64,000 nt of DNA from Lactobacillales bacterium (GTDB lineage: Bacteria; Bacillota; Bacilli; Lactobacillales; Streptococcaceae): NCBI GenBank assembly GCA_031261175.1, contig JAISJW010000009.1, positions 1-64,000 on the forward strand, given 5' to 3'. This document shows positions 50,090 through 59,297 of the stretch, piece after piece. Under the pieces are notes generated by a model, which did no database searches, had not been told where the DNA came from, and saw only the letters and a program-made list of their open reading frames with translations. Each line of letters begins with the position of its first letter. The stretch's first letter is position 1. The translations under genes and the position numbers were made by a program.

Positions 50090-50163
50090 TTGCCTCCTCC
50101 TTTCCTGAATGTAATAATATCTCTATTTTACCACTTTTCGCCCGTTTTTTCCACTAGACATAA

Positions 50164-50190
50164 GAAAAAGGCGCCTTTAGGCACCTTTTA
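50164..50190 (-). terminator. Terminator of the ECF operon
   Basis: AAAAGGTGCC...GGCGCCTTTTTC, read on the minus strand; it overlaps the last codons of ecfT. Confidence 0.8.
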
Positions 50191-50986
50191 GCAAAAGAAC
50201 AAGAACAAAAAAGCAAATCGTGGCAAGTAGGGCGACCACATCGACTCGGGCGAAATTGAGCTGGCGGTACTTCGTCCTGCCATCTCCGCCCCTGTAACCA
50301 CGGGCCTCCATAGCTATCGCTAAATCTTCCGCCCGATTAAATCCGGAAATAAATAACGGAATTAAAAGGGGAATTATCGCTTTGACTTTTTGAATTATTG
50401 AGCCGTTTGCAAAATCCATTCCGCGACTTTTTTGGGCGTCCATAATTTTTTGCGTTTCTTCAATTAAGGTTGGCACAAACCTTAATGCAATCGCAAGCAT
50501 CATCGAGATTTCGTGGGCTGGAAAGCGGAATTTCGCGAGTGGTTTCATAAACCATTCTAGTGCGTCAGCGAGACTTAGTGGCATCGTCGTTAAAGTCAGC
50601 AAAGTCGAAAGCATAATGACTAACACGAACCTTAAAAACATAAACACGGCTTTTTCCATGCTATAATCGCTGATTGCAAAGACGCCCCAACTCCAGAAAA
50701 TATGGCCTTTACTGACATCGGTATAAAGCATCTGCGTTACCACCGTTATTAAAATTAAAAATAATAACGGCTTGATGCTATCGACAAATAACTTGAATTT
50801 TATTTCGCTAAATTTAATTAGAACGAGCGTTAAAATGATGAATAATAAATAACCAATTCGATCCATCGGCGGAATCGCAAACAATAAAATAATTAACGCA
50901 AAACACAGTGCTAATTTAGTTCGCGGATCCATTTTATGAATAAAGGAGTCGCCTGGAATGTAGCGGCCGAACATAATTTTATCCAT
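50177..50986 (-). CDS. ecfT: ECF transporter transmembrane protein EcfT
   Basis: The 269-residue protein links the two ATPases to S-components. It has FIHKMDPRTKL at the start and coupling-helix motifs AQKSRGMDF and EARGYRGGD. The ATG at 50986 follows GGGGGTGG and overlaps the ecfA2 end by 8 bases; 39 more bases upstream are in frame but lie inside ecfA2. Confidence 0.94.
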   Translation of the reverse strand: MDKIMFGRYIPGDSFIHKMDPRTKLALCFALIILLFAIPPMDRIGYLLFIILTLVLIKFSEIKFKLFVDSIKPLLFLILITVVTQMLYTDVSKGHIFWSWGVFAISDYSMEKAVFMFLRFVLVIMLSTLLTLTTMPLSLADALEWFMKPLAKFRFPAHEISMMLAIALRFVPTLIEETQKIMDAQKSRGMDFANGSIIQKVKAIIPLLIPLFISGFNRAEDLAIAMEARGYRGGDGRTKYRQLNFARVDVVALLATICFFVLVLLLKGA

Positions 50987-51836
50987 TTTCGACCACCCCC
51001 TTAATTTCGCGAGCAAGCCCTTCAATGCTCAGGCGTGGCTCATAAATTGGCATCCCCATCTCCTTCAATTCCTTATAGAATTTAAGCGTAAAGGGAAGTT
51101 CCAAAGAGTGCGTTCTCAGCTCCTCTTCGCGCTCGATTAAATTGATCGTTTCATCGTGGAACAGCACCCGCGCCTGGCTCATCGCAACGACCGTATCGGC
51201 GTAGTTTGCGACATCATCCATATTATGCGTAACCATAATGATTCCGATGCCCTTTTCTTTGTGAAGACGCATAAACATTTCCATCACTTCGCGTTGTCCG
51301 CGCGGATCAAGTCCCGCCGTTGGCTCATCGAGCACGAGCAACTTAGGCTCCATCGCAAGAACGCCCGCAATCGCGACGCGGCGCTTTTCCCCACCTGATA
51401 AATCAAACGGCGATTTTTCTAAATAACTTTCATCAAGACCAACCGCTAAAATAACTTCGCGCGCAATCTTCTTAGCCTCTTCAACCGAAACACCGAAATT
51501 TTTCGGCCCAAACATAATATCTTTTTCGACTGTTTGTTCAAACAATTGTGCTTCCGGAAATTGGAAAACAACTCCGATATTTTTGCGCAATGCGCTAACT
51601 TCTTTTTCTTTTGACTTCGGCGTAATCACCAAATCACCTATTTTAAGCTCTCCTGCCGTCGGGATGCTTAGCGCATTTAGATGTCTCAACAAAGTCGATT
51701 TCCCGGAACCCGTATGTCCGATGATAGCCGTGACTTGCCCGCCGTTTATTTCGAGCGAGACGTCGTCGAGCGCAGTCGTTTCAAAGGGCGAACCGACCTG
51801 GTAGGTGTAGCTTACGTTCTTGAATATAATGTCCAT
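50979..51836 (-). CDS. ecfA2: ECF transporter ATPase EcfA2
   Basis: Walker A AIIGHTGSGKSTLL, signature LSGGEKRRVAIAG and Walker B LLVLDEPTAGLDP are seen. The ATG at 51836 follows AAAGGAGAG and overlaps ecfA1 by 25 bases. Confidence 0.94.
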   Translation of the reverse strand: MDIIFKNVSYTYQVGSPFETTALDDVSLEINGGQVTAIIGHTGSGKSTLLRHLNALSIPTAGELKIGDLVITPKSKEKEVSALRKNIGVVFQFPEAQLFEQTVEKDIMFGPKNFGVSVEEAKKIAREVILAVGLDESYLEKSPFDLSGGEKRRVAIAGVLAMEPKLLVLDEPTAGLDPRGQREVMEMFMRLHKEKGIGIIMVTHNMDDVANYADTVVAMSQARVLFHDETINLIEREEELRTHSLELPFTLKFYKELKEMGMPIYEPRLSIEGLAREIKGVVENG

Positions 51837-52651
51837 AGGCTCTCCTTTAAGGCGTTTTCGCTCAGCTCTTTGCACGAGATGTCGACACCCGAGTCGCGCA
51901 AGGCTTTGATCAATTTTTCACTATTTGGGAGATCTAATCCCATTTCGTCTAGCAAATCGGTCTGGCAGAACAGCTCGCTAGGTGTCGTATCCGTGTAGAT
52001 TTCGCCCTGTTTCAAGACAATGGCGCGGTCGGCTTCTTTCGCTTCTTCGAGGTCGTGCGTGATCGAAATCACGGTCAGATTTTCGATTTCCTTGATTTTG
52101 CGGATGCAGCTCAAAACCTCGCGCTTTCCTTCCGGGTCAAGCATACTCGTCGCTTCATCGAGAATTAATAATTTGGGATTTCGCGCTAAGACGCTCGCAA
52201 TCGCAACGCGCTGCTTTTGACCACCCGATAAACTCGATGGCTCGCGGGTCATAAACTCAGTCATTTTAACGAGCTCTAAAGCGTGGCGGACTTTCATCAC
52301 CATAACCTCGTGTTCGACCCCGTTGTTTTCCAAGCCAAAAGCGACGTCATCTTCAACGGTGGCGCCGACAAATTGATTTTCGGGATTTTGGAAAACCATC
52401 CCGACCGTCGCTCGGATGTCCCAAAGGTTTTCTTCAGTGATTTCATCGCCTAAAACTTTGATCGAGCCGGCCGTTTTTTCTTCGAGGCCGTTGATCAGCT
52501 TAGCGAGGGTTGACTTGCCCGATCCGTTCGCCCCGAGGATTGCTACCCAGGAATTTTTCTCGATTTCGAGGTTGATGTTTTTGAGAAGCAGAGCCTCGTC
52601 GTCCTCGTGATACTTGAAATCGAGGTCGGTAATTTTTAGAATTTGCGTCAT
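51812..52651 (-). CDS. ecfA1: ECF transporter ATPase EcfA1
   Basis: 279 residues with Walker A AILGANGSGKSTLA, Q-loop VFQNPENQFVGATV, signature LSGGQKQRVAIAS and Walker B LLILDEATSMLDP. First of the ecfA1-ecfA2-ecfT operon. TAGGAG precedes the ATG. Confidence 0.95.
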   Translation of the reverse strand: MTQILKITDLDFKYHEDDEALLLKNINLEIEKNSWVAILGANGSGKSTLAKLINGLEEKTAGSIKVLGDEITEENLWDIRATVGMVFQNPENQFVGATVEDDVAFGLENNGVEHEVMVMKVRHALELVKMTEFMTREPSSLSGGQKQRVAIASVLARNPKLLILDEATSMLDPEGKREVLSCIRKIKEIENLTVISITHDLEEAKEADRAIVLKQGEIYTDTTPSELFCQTDLLDEMGLDLPNSEKLIKALRDSGVDISCKELSENALKESLWTLYSRT

Positions 52652-52670
52652 TTGCGCTCCTATAAAAACA

Positions 52671-52689
52671 AGCGAAGGGGGCCTTCGCT
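52671..52689 (-). terminator. Terminator of the upstream S-component gene
   Basis: AGCGAAGG and CCTTCGCT pair; TTGTTTTTA follows on the minus strand. It overlaps the stop of the gene at 52688. Confidence 0.8.
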
Positions 52690-53596
52690 AGTCTAAATTT
52701 CCATATTTTTGATTGTCATGATAGCCTAAGCCGCGTTCGTAACGCTTCTGACCAAGCTCATCGGTGTGCTCGATATATTTCAGCAATTCGACTTCGACTT
52801 CAGCAATTTTATCTTTATTTTTCTTGGGATTTTTATTCAGTTTTTTCAGCTTTTTATTAGCCTTCAAAGTGTATTTCGTCAAGCGTTCTTCAAGCTTTTC
52901 GTCGATGTAAACCGTCGGCATCAGCGCTTTTGGGATCACAAGTTCTGGATAGATGCGCAGGATTATCAAAATCACGAGCGCTGCCATCGTAAACGTCAAG
53001 AGCATTTCTTCGAGATTCGTTATAAGCGAGTAAACAAACGGGCTCACGTTGAGCCAAGTTTCCGGCGTGTAATACAGCCAACGCACGATGAAGTGCACGA
53101 ATCCTCTTAAAACGAAACCTAGCGCTAACGCCTTAATTACAACGAGCGAAGCCCTGTGGGCCTGATGCAAGCCGCGGTTAAGTGCTTCTTCCACATATTC
53201 ATCGCCTTGCGTTTCAGCCGTGTCGCCAATAATCGCTTCACATTCGACAACGTATTTGAAATACGCTAGAATGCGCGGTGCGCCTAATCCGACGAAGGCG
53301 AACATTCCGAAGCCGACAAAGTAGTCGAGGAAGGCCTGCCAAGGGCTTGTATAGTATGAAAGCGATGGAACGAATGGGAGCAAGTCACTTGCCACCAAAA
53401 GTCCCCCGTAGATCCACATTGAGATCAAGCTCGGCAGAAATCCGCGGCGCAGCGCGAAAATTGCCAAAGGGATCGAAGCCAGTTGCGGTCCGCCCTGCAG
53501 GTGCGAGAACGGGAAGGCCCGAATTATCATTACGATGACGAGTGTGATCGCCATTTCTTTGAACGTGCGTTTCCAGTCGATTTTTTTCTGTGGCAT
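52688..53596 (-). CDS. ThiT-like ECF S-component with charged C-terminal tail
   Basis: 302 residues from the ATG at 53596 (GGGGTGG; a GTG lies 9 bases earlier). Six membrane helices match ThiT: PLAIFALRRGFLPSL, SPWQAFLDYFVGFG and a later VHFIVRW. The thiamine-contact Glu of ThiT (LEY) is Asp here (LDY). A Lys-rich tail of about 80 residues follows the helices. It sits beside the ecfA-ecfT genes, so it probably uses that module. The ligand may be thiamine or a related compound. Confidence 0.75.
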   Translation of the reverse strand: MPQKKIDWKRTFKEMAITLVIVMIIRAFPFSHLQGGPQLASIPLAIFALRRGFLPSLISMWIYGGLLVASDLLPFVPSLSYYTSPWQAFLDYFVGFGMFAFVGLGAPRILAYFKYVVECEAIIGDTAETQGDEYVEEALNRGLHQAHRASLVVIKALALGFVLRGFVHFIVRWLYYTPETWLNVSPFVYSLITNLEEMLLTFTMAALVILIILRIYPELVIPKALMPTVYIDEKLEERLTKYTLKANKKLKKLNKNPKKNKDKIAEVEVELLKYIEHTDELGQKRYERGLGYHDNQKYGNLD

Positions 53597-53660
53597 AATG
53601 TCCACCCCGCTTTTTCTTTATACTTCTATTTTATCAGTAAATCGCGAGGTTGTAAAAGAA

Positions 53661-54227
53661 TTATCGGCTAATTAAAATTTTCGGGTTGATTTTGGCGATT
53701 CCGAGGATAATTATCACTGCTCCAACGAGCGTGGCAAGTCCCTCCGCCCCATTATAGACGGTCGTGAATGCCCACGGACCCCAGCCATCCCAAGCGTCGC
53801 TCGAGAAATACATGAAGCCAGCTAGCCAGTGCCAGAAGTAGGCGGCGATAACGCCGACCGTCAAGCTAAGCGTGATGAATAAGCTCGCTTGAACGTTTAG
53901 CTTGTAGTCGTTGTCGGTGATTAGCGTGCGGATTTTTTTCGCGAAGAGCGCTAGTAACGCTAGGCTCATGAGTGCAACGATGTACTCCATCACGAATTGA
54001 ACGGGTGTCACGATCCACGCCATCCCGAACATCCATTCAAGCAGCCCCATAACTGGGAAGGCTACGACTGCGACTCCGAATCCGCGACGGATTCCTAGGA
54101 CGGCTAGTGGAACGTATGGTAAGTTTGGTCCCATCGGTAAGTGCGTGACTGGGATGAAGGCGATAGCGACGGCGATGGCGACGCAAATTGCCGATTCGAT
54201 CAGAATTTTCGTGTTTTTATTCTTCAT
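53661..54227 (-). CDS. thiT: Thiamine ECF transporter S-component ThiT
   Basis: 188 residues, six helices. VLGIRRGF, PVQFVMEYIVALMSL (Glu-Tyr of the thiamine site), FWHWLAGFMYF and TTVYNGAEGL match the ligand-binding residues of ThiT. GGAG precedes the ATG. Binds thiamine for uptake with EcfA1A2T. Confidence 0.88.
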   Translation of the reverse strand: MKNKNTKILIESAICVAIAVAIAFIPVTHLPMGPNLPYVPLAVLGIRRGFGVAVVAFPVMGLLEWMFGMAWIVTPVQFVMEYIVALMSLALLALFAKKIRTLITDNDYKLNVQASLFITLSLTVGVIAAYFWHWLAGFMYFSSDAWDGWGPWAFTTVYNGAEGLATLVGAVIIILGIAKINPKILISR

Positions 54228-54343
54228 TATTAGGCTCCAATGTTATTTAGTCGCCTTATTATAAAGCATCGGTCACAAATTGTTCAAACTTGCACTTAAC
54301 ACTCCTAAACTGTGTGAATTTTTTGTGAATACATTCTGGTTTT

Positions 54344-54407
54344 GCGGACTTTTCGCGTTTTTTCCGTATTTTCGAGCTAAAATACGGAAAAATCGCCAAA
54401 AGTCCCC
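54344..54407. repeat. Family A hairpin, copy before the nuclease-like gene
   Basis: 29-base arms (54344-54372 and 54379-54407), a few mismatches. Outer CGGACTTTT(C/G)GCG is shared with the other family A copies, the inner part differs. It lies 1 base after the stop at 54409. No U-tract follows on the minus strand. Confidence 0.8.
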
Positions 54408-54408
54408 C

Positions 54409-55227
54409 TTAGAAGTGAAAGTCCCTGAACCATTTAGCTAATTTATTATTCTTCCACTCTTTTCTACGATGAATTCCTGCCTTTATTAGCCTCTCTTCGA
54501 GTTTTCCGTTCGCTAGCTCGCGCCACATCACTCTTACAACTTCATATCCCGCGTCGCGCAAATCCCACTCACGAGTTTGTTGCTTATAATATGCGTCCTT
54601 ATTGTTGACCAGCTCAACCTTTCCTAATCCGTCGCTTTCCAAAACTAATTTCTTATCCACCCAAATCATATCTACACGCGCGATGAACCTTCCGAATCCC
54701 CTGATTTCTACCTGCTGCGACGGCAATTCAAATCCGAGCGCCATTATCATCAAGATAACTAAGGTCTCAAATGGCGATTCGCAATTCGCATTGAAAAACT
54801 TTCGATATTTCCGCAGCTTCGTTCCCAATAACTCCGCCCGCGTCACCCAACCCTTGTACAAGCAGTGGTTGATGCTAGCGATCACCGACAGTGGGCAATT
54901 CACTCGGTCCAACTCCAACAGCGTGTCCACATGAGACGCAATATAAAATCCGCTATGCTCAATAACTCGCATTTTATCTTCGTTTTTTCTTTGCACAAAA
55001 TGACAGTGCTGTGCCGAATGGTGGCTAACACCATCGACAACTATTACCTTGTAATCATTCAGCCTATCCAAAATCGGAATTCTCCACAACGCAGCAGCAC
55101 TCGTCGAAATTATCACCCTATTTCCAATTTCATCTCTGTACCTTTCTACCATTCTCCGCATAACCTGATCGTCGTACAATAATTTCCCTGTGTATTCATC
55201 ATAATACTGTCCGTTATTTTTTATCAT
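54409..55227 (-). CDS. PD-(D/E)XK-like protein, unknown role
   Basis: 272 residues. The C-terminal half has SPFETLVILMIMALGF, RVDMIWVDKKLVLESDG and QQTREWDLRDAGYEVVRVMW, the pattern of DUF559/Vsr-type nuclease folds with Asp, Glu-x-Asp and a following Arg/Lys. The N-terminal half (VIISTSAAALWRIPI) resembles the AbiEi-related domain often fused to such nucleases. GGGGG precedes the ATG. It is flanked by family A hairpins and has a mixed, accessory look. Nuclease activity is not proved. Confidence 0.6.
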   Translation of the reverse strand: MIKNNGQYYDEYTGKLLYDDQVMRRMVERYRDEIGNRVIISTSAAALWRIPILDRLNDYKVIVVDGVSHHSAQHCHFVQRKNEDKMRVIEHSGFYIASHVDTLLELDRVNCPLSVIASINHCLYKGWVTRAELLGTKLRKYRKFFNANCESPFETLVILMIMALGFELPSQQVEIRGFGRFIARVDMIWVDKKLVLESDGLGKVELVNNKDAYYKQQTREWDLRDAGYEVVRVMWRELANGKLEERLIKAGIHRRKEWKNNKLAKWFRDFHF

Positions 55228-55294
55228 TTTTTTACCCCCTTACTATATATATACGTAAAAAAATGAGTTTTGTTACATAAATCGCAAAAAAAAT

Positions 55295-55356
55295 CGGACT
55301 TTTTTCGATTTATGGTCATTTTTCGGTAAAAATGACCACAAAACGCGAAAAGTCCG
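55295..55356. repeat. Family A hairpin, copy after the HD-domain gene
   Basis: CGGACTTTTTTCGATTTATG pairs with the matching arm ending AAAAGTCCG; it shares TGGTCATTTT/AAAATGACCA with 29668-29735. It lies 7 bases after the stop at 55364. Confidence 0.85.
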
Positions 55357-55363
55357 CAATATT

Positions 55364-56599
55364 TTATTTAGGGAAGTAAAATCGTTCTAAAATATAAAGT
55401 TCACCATTAAAACTATCAATCAGCGGGCTCACCTCGTTCAAATTCACGAGCGCACCATTCTTATCAATCAGCTTAATCGGCTCCGTCTTCGCCTCGTCGG
55501 CCGCGTATGGCATATTCAGCGCCGAACTCTCCCGCGTGTAATAACGCGGATCCAAACCTTGGGCAAGTAGCGACGCCTTGACGGCGTCGACATCGACTTC
55601 GTCGATTGAAGCTCCGACAAAGTGCTTGCGGTTCAAGTAACGCTGACTTAAATCACGCAAAATTTCATCTTCGGAGTTCTGCCATTTTATGAAATAAGCA
55701 TTAAGCACACCATCGTCTAAATTCAGGTAATCGCTAACTGAAACGTCGCGGTAAAAAATCGGCGCGAGCAAACTAGCGTGACGCTCAATCTCCTCAGGAT
55801 GCGAATCGAAATAATCGCGAGCGCGTTTTAACAAATTAATTAAAACCATTTCACAACCAACAATCGTCGGATGGAAATAAACTTGGACATACATCTGATA
55901 ACGACTGATAACATAGTCTTCCACGGCATGCATCGTCGACTTCGAGAACACAATGCCGGTCTTGTGCGGGCGAATCGCGCGCAAAATCCGCGTCAAATCA
56001 AACACGCCATAACCAGTTCCGGTAAAGTAAGAATCGCGCAATAAATAGTCCATCCGGTCAGCATCAATCTGACTAGAAATCATCTGCACGAGCTGCTTAT
56101 TAGGGTGGCGATGGCTGATAACACTCGCTACTTCCAGTGGAAAATCAGCTGAAACCTTCCGCAAAACTTGGTTGACTTCCGTCGTTTCATCCAAGATAAT
56201 TCGGTTCGTCATCTCTTCGTGATTCGTCTCAAAAATATGCTCGAACGTATGCGAATACGGACCGTGCCCCACATCATGTAATAATGCAGCACACAATGCC
56301 GTCAAACGATTAGCCTTGTCCCATCCGTCCGGATAACCGCTCTCAAGCGAAAACTCAGCCTCGAAAACATCACAAATTTTACGCGTAATCTCATACACCC
56401 CAACACTGTGCGAAAACCTCGAATGTTCGCCGCCGGGAAACACGAAAAACGTCGTCCCAAGCTGCTTAATCCGCCGCATCCGCTGCATCTCTTTCGTGTC
56501 GATCAAATCCAAAATCAACTGATCGTCAATTTCGATAAAATTGTGAACCGGGTCCCGCAGAACTTGCGCCCGACTCAATTTTTCATAATATTCCGGCAT
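55364..56599 (-). CDS. HD-domain phosphohydrolase (YwfO-like)
   Basis: 411 residues from the ATG at 56599 (GAGGGGG upstream, 1-base overlap with the previous stop). HD motif ALLHDVGHGPYSH with His110-Asp111, early HSRFSHSVG and DADRMDYLLRDS later, the dGTPase/HD-superfamily layout. Probably hydrolyses nucleotides. Confidence 0.88.
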   Translation of the reverse strand: MPEYYEKLSRAQVLRDPVHNFIEIDDQLILDLIDTKEMQRMRRIKQLGTTFFVFPGGEHSRFSHSVGVYEITRKICDVFEAEFSLESGYPDGWDKANRLTALCAALLHDVGHGPYSHTFEHIFETNHEEMTNRIILDETTEVNQVLRKVSADFPLEVASVISHRHPNKQLVQMISSQIDADRMDYLLRDSYFTGTGYGVFDLTRILRAIRPHKTGIVFSKSTMHAVEDYVISRYQMYVQVYFHPTIVGCEMVLINLLKRARDYFDSHPEEIERHASLLAPIFYRDVSVSDYLNLDDGVLNAYFIKWQNSEDEILRDLSQRYLNRKHFVGASIDEVDVDAVKASLLAQGLDPRYYTRESSALNMPYAADEAKTEPIKLIDKNGALVNLNEVSPLIDSFNGELYILERFYFPK

Positions 56600-57867
56600 C
56601 AGCACGCCCCCTCAATCATCAGGTGAATAATTTCTTTATCCGTCTCGCGCATCCCAATCCGGCCAAGCTCGCCGACGTTATCAATCACATTCTCAACGCC
56701 CTTAGCGACAATCCCCTCGCCGCTCCTAAACTGCTGGTGATTCTCATACATGGCAAGTCCTAAAAGCCCAGCATCGACACTCGCGGCAATTTTCGCCGCA
56801 CAACTCGGCTTCGCGCCGTCGCAAATAATCCCACTCGTAATCGCCACCGCATTCACAAGCGTGTGGGCGATTTCGTCTCGTCCACCACCCTTAAGATAGG
56901 CTATTGAGCATCCTGCGCCGGCTCCAGCGGAAACCGCTCCGCAGTAGGCGCTCAAACGACCGATTTTATTTTTTTGGTGCACGGTTGTTAAGTTTGAAAT
57001 TAATAACGCACGCAATAATTTATCGTGTTCGATATCGTTAATTCGCGCAAATTCGATAACGGGAACACTCGCTGTAATTCCTTGGTTTCCGCTTCCGGCA
57101 ACAATCACAACCGGAAGTTCGCATCCGCTCATTCGTGCATCGCTTCCCGCAGCCGCACAAGCTTTGCATCGGTTATTCGTTTCGTCACCATAAGTGTTAA
57201 GTAAAACCGAACCGATATTTGCACCCCAGTCATTACGCAATCCCTCTTCAGAAATTGCCGTATTATAGGAAATTTGTTTTTCTAATAAATCGCGAACTTT
57301 GTCTAAATCAACGTCATTAGCGAAATCAATAATTCCTTGAATCGACATAAACTCGCGGTAATTTTCATCTGCTGCTTTAACCGTGATTTCTTTATCAAAA
57401 AGAACTTCACCATCCATTTCAATATGAACGATATTCAAGTGAGAATCAGCGATTCGAACCACCACGCGGTCATCTAACGTGATCCGGAAATCTAATACGT
57501 TAGGCGTATCCATCGAAACAACTTCGATTTCATTCTCAGCTAAAAACGCTGCTATTTCAGCCTTCTGCTCATCAGACACAACCGAAATAACTTCTAAATT
57601 TTTATCACTAATACCCGCGATCAACCCGACCACAACTGCCGCTCCAACCCCGCGCAACCCGCCCGTATTCGGAACGACTACACCTTTAACGTTTTTCAGG
57701 ATGTTTCCGCTGACTTCGACGTAAACTTTGCGCGGCAACTTGCCCAAAAGTTCTCGTCCCTTAGCCGCCCCAAAAGCAAGTGCAATCGGCTCGGTGCACC
57801 CCATCGCAACGATCATTTCTTCTTCTAAAACCTGTAAATATTTCTCTTCATTTTTCATATTTTTCAT
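56599..57867 (-). CDS. UPF0597/YhaM-type L-cysteine desulfidase-like protein
   Basis: 422 residues. It contains MGCTEPIALAFGAAKGRELLG near the start and a serine dehydratase alpha-like half (ARMSGCELPVVIVAGSGNQGI) with Cys residues for an iron-sulphur cluster. CyuA/YhaM enzymes break down cysteine to pyruvate, ammonia and sulphide. No RBS; -10 TATAAT ends 6 bases before the ATG. Confidence 0.85.
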   Translation of the reverse strand: MKNMKNEEKYLQVLEEEMIVAMGCTEPIALAFGAAKGRELLGKLPRKVYVEVSGNILKNVKGVVVPNTGGLRGVGAAVVVGLIAGISDKNLEVISVVSDEQKAEIAAFLAENEIEVVSMDTPNVLDFRITLDDRVVVRIADSHLNIVHIEMDGEVLFDKEITVKAADENYREFMSIQGIIDFANDVDLDKVRDLLEKQISYNTAISEEGLRNDWGANIGSVLLNTYGDETNNRCKACAAAGSDARMSGCELPVVIVAGSGNQGITASVPVIEFARINDIEHDKLLRALLISNLTTVHQKNKIGRLSAYCGAVSAGAGAGCSIAYLKGGGRDEIAHTLVNAVAITSGIICDGAKPSCAAKIAASVDAGLLGLAMYENHQQFRSGEGIVAKGVENVIDNVGELGRIGMRETDKEIIHLMIEGAC

Positions 57868-57873
57868 AATTTA

Positions 57874-57879
57874 ATTATA
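57874..57879 (-). promoter_or_regulatory. -10 box of a probable leaderless transcript
   Basis: TATAAT is followed by TAAATT and then ATG. There is no room for a ribosome binding site. The terminator of the S1-domain gene ends just upstream. Confidence 0.6.
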
Positions 57880-57886
57880 CTATAAA

Positions 57887-57910
57887 AAGGCAACTATTTC
57901 TAGTTACCTT
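57887..57910 (-). terminator. Terminator overlapping the end of the S1-domain gene
   Basis: AGGTAACT and AGTTGCCT pair around AGAAAT and are followed by TTTTTAT on the minus strand. The stem covers the stop codon. Confidence 0.7.
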
Positions 57911-58259
57911 TGTTTTTGAGCCAGATTGGCAGTAATTTTTCAAATGGCGCAAAACTTGCCTTTGAATTTTTTTTCGTGTAATAATAACGGCGTTGGCCTA
58001 GCGATTTCGGCTCTTCGACCAAAGAACGAACACTTAAAATCAATTGTTCTTTTTCGTAGTCGATGTCGATAACTTGGACCTTGATCGTTTCTCCCACCTT
58101 GTAAAGACTGTTTAAATCCTTAACGAAGTGGCTTGCGACTTCCGATATGTGGACTAGTCCCGGTATTTTATCAATAAAGACGAACACGCCGAATTGCCCG
58201 ATGTTGTCGATTTTCGCATCCAACACATCGCCGATTTCAAATTTTTCTATTTCTTTCAT
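57900..58259 (-). CDS. S1-domain RNA-binding protein (YugI/CvfD type)
   Basis: 119 residues: one S1 domain (IGDVLDAKIDNIGQFGVFVFI... GLVHISEVASHFV) and a basic end. Such proteins bind ribosomes or mRNA and act in stress or virulence control in Lactobacillales. GAGGTCGAG precedes the ATG. Confidence 0.85.
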   Translation of the reverse strand: MKEIEKFEIGDVLDAKIDNIGQFGVFVFIDKIPGLVHISEVASHFVKDLNSLYKVGETIKVQVIDIDYEKEQLILSVRSLVEEPKSLGQRRYYYTKKNSKASFAPFEKLLPIWLKNKGN

Positions 58260-58269
58260 CTCGACCTCA

Positions 58270-59286
58270 TCATTCCGTGGCTCTCAAGGTCCACACGAGG
58301 TCAATCTTGTATTTGTCCGCTTTGATAAACCCAGTTGACGCTGCCGGGATGCGCAGCTGAATGCCGTTTGTCGTCGGAATCGGATCTGATTCGCTAGATT
58401 GAGTCGTCAAAATCGAATCGCCGGCAAATGACTCTGCTCGAGCAGTTAAATCCTTGCCAAAAACATAAGAAATATAGCGTCCACGCGTATCGAAAATCCC
58501 ATCGTTGTCAATCAAAGCAATCAGCTCATTATCTACAGTGTCGGTCGCAGCATAAGCCGCCGTATCCAAATCACCAAAAACCTCTGGAACCGAGGCAATT
58601 GCCGTCGTAAAGCTCGGATTTGCTCCAACGAGAGCACCCGTCAAAACTTTCGTTCCTAAGTCCCCTGCATAAAAGCTCGCATAGCTCGAGTCACCGGTTG
58701 CGCTGACGCCAAACCCGCGAAACTCAATCGAAACGTTTGGAATCTTATCAGCTACATCATCTTTGCGATATACACCGTTTTCACCCATCTCAACCGAGAA
58801 TGAGTAGTCTCCGCTGTCGCGCCGTGTATCAGCGATTTGGAAAAATGGAAGCACGTATCCAAGCAACTCCTGACCATCATCCGCCGTATCATAAACTGGT
58901 TCGTACAGGACATCGAGAAGCATCTCGTGCCCACGTGTTACATCGTGCTCACCGAAATCGATTTTCGGCACGTGACTCACCGCCAAAAATCCATTAGCGC
59001 TATCCCCAATTATCGGCAGACCGCCTTTGGCGTTATAATTGCCATCTTTATTGAAGAAGGCTTTCACGCCCGCCTCATTAGTACCGCCGGCAAGTGGAGT
59101 GCCCGGGTAATAGGCGTCGTAGAGCTCGCCGAGGATCGTTACATCCCCGATTGTGGTCGTCGAACTATCGTTCGAAGTCGCTGGTGCATCATACGTTGAC
59201 ATATCATCTTCAGCCCAAAGTTCAACCGTGTTTGTAAGCAACATCGCAATAAGCGAGGCTGCCGTAATGAATTTTAATTTATTCAT
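58270..59286 (-). CDS. WxL-like secreted surface protein
   Basis: 338 residues with a signal peptide, YYPGTPLAGG, HVPKIDFG, a degenerate first motif (DYSFSVEM) and a C-terminal YKIDLVWTLRATE that matches WxL motif 2. AAGGAGG precedes the ATG. Second gene of a pair with 59298-60332, 11 bases apart. Confidence 0.72.
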   Translation of the reverse strand: MNKLKFITAASLIAMLLTNTVELWAEDDMSTYDAPATSNDSSTTTIGDVTILGELYDAYYPGTPLAGGTNEAGVKAFFNKDGNYNAKGGLPIIGDSANGFLAVSHVPKIDFGEHDVTRGHEMLLDVLYEPVYDTADDGQELLGYVLPFFQIADTRRDSGDYSFSVEMGENGVYRKDDVADKIPNVSIEFRGFGVSATGDSSYASFYAGDLGTKVLTGALVGANPSFTTAIASVPEVFGDLDTAAYAATDTVDNELIALIDNDGIFDTRGRYISYVFGKDLTARAESFAGDSILTTQSSESDPIPTTNGIQLRIPAASTGFIKADKYKIDLVWTLRATE

Positions 59287-59297
59287 AGACTACCTCC

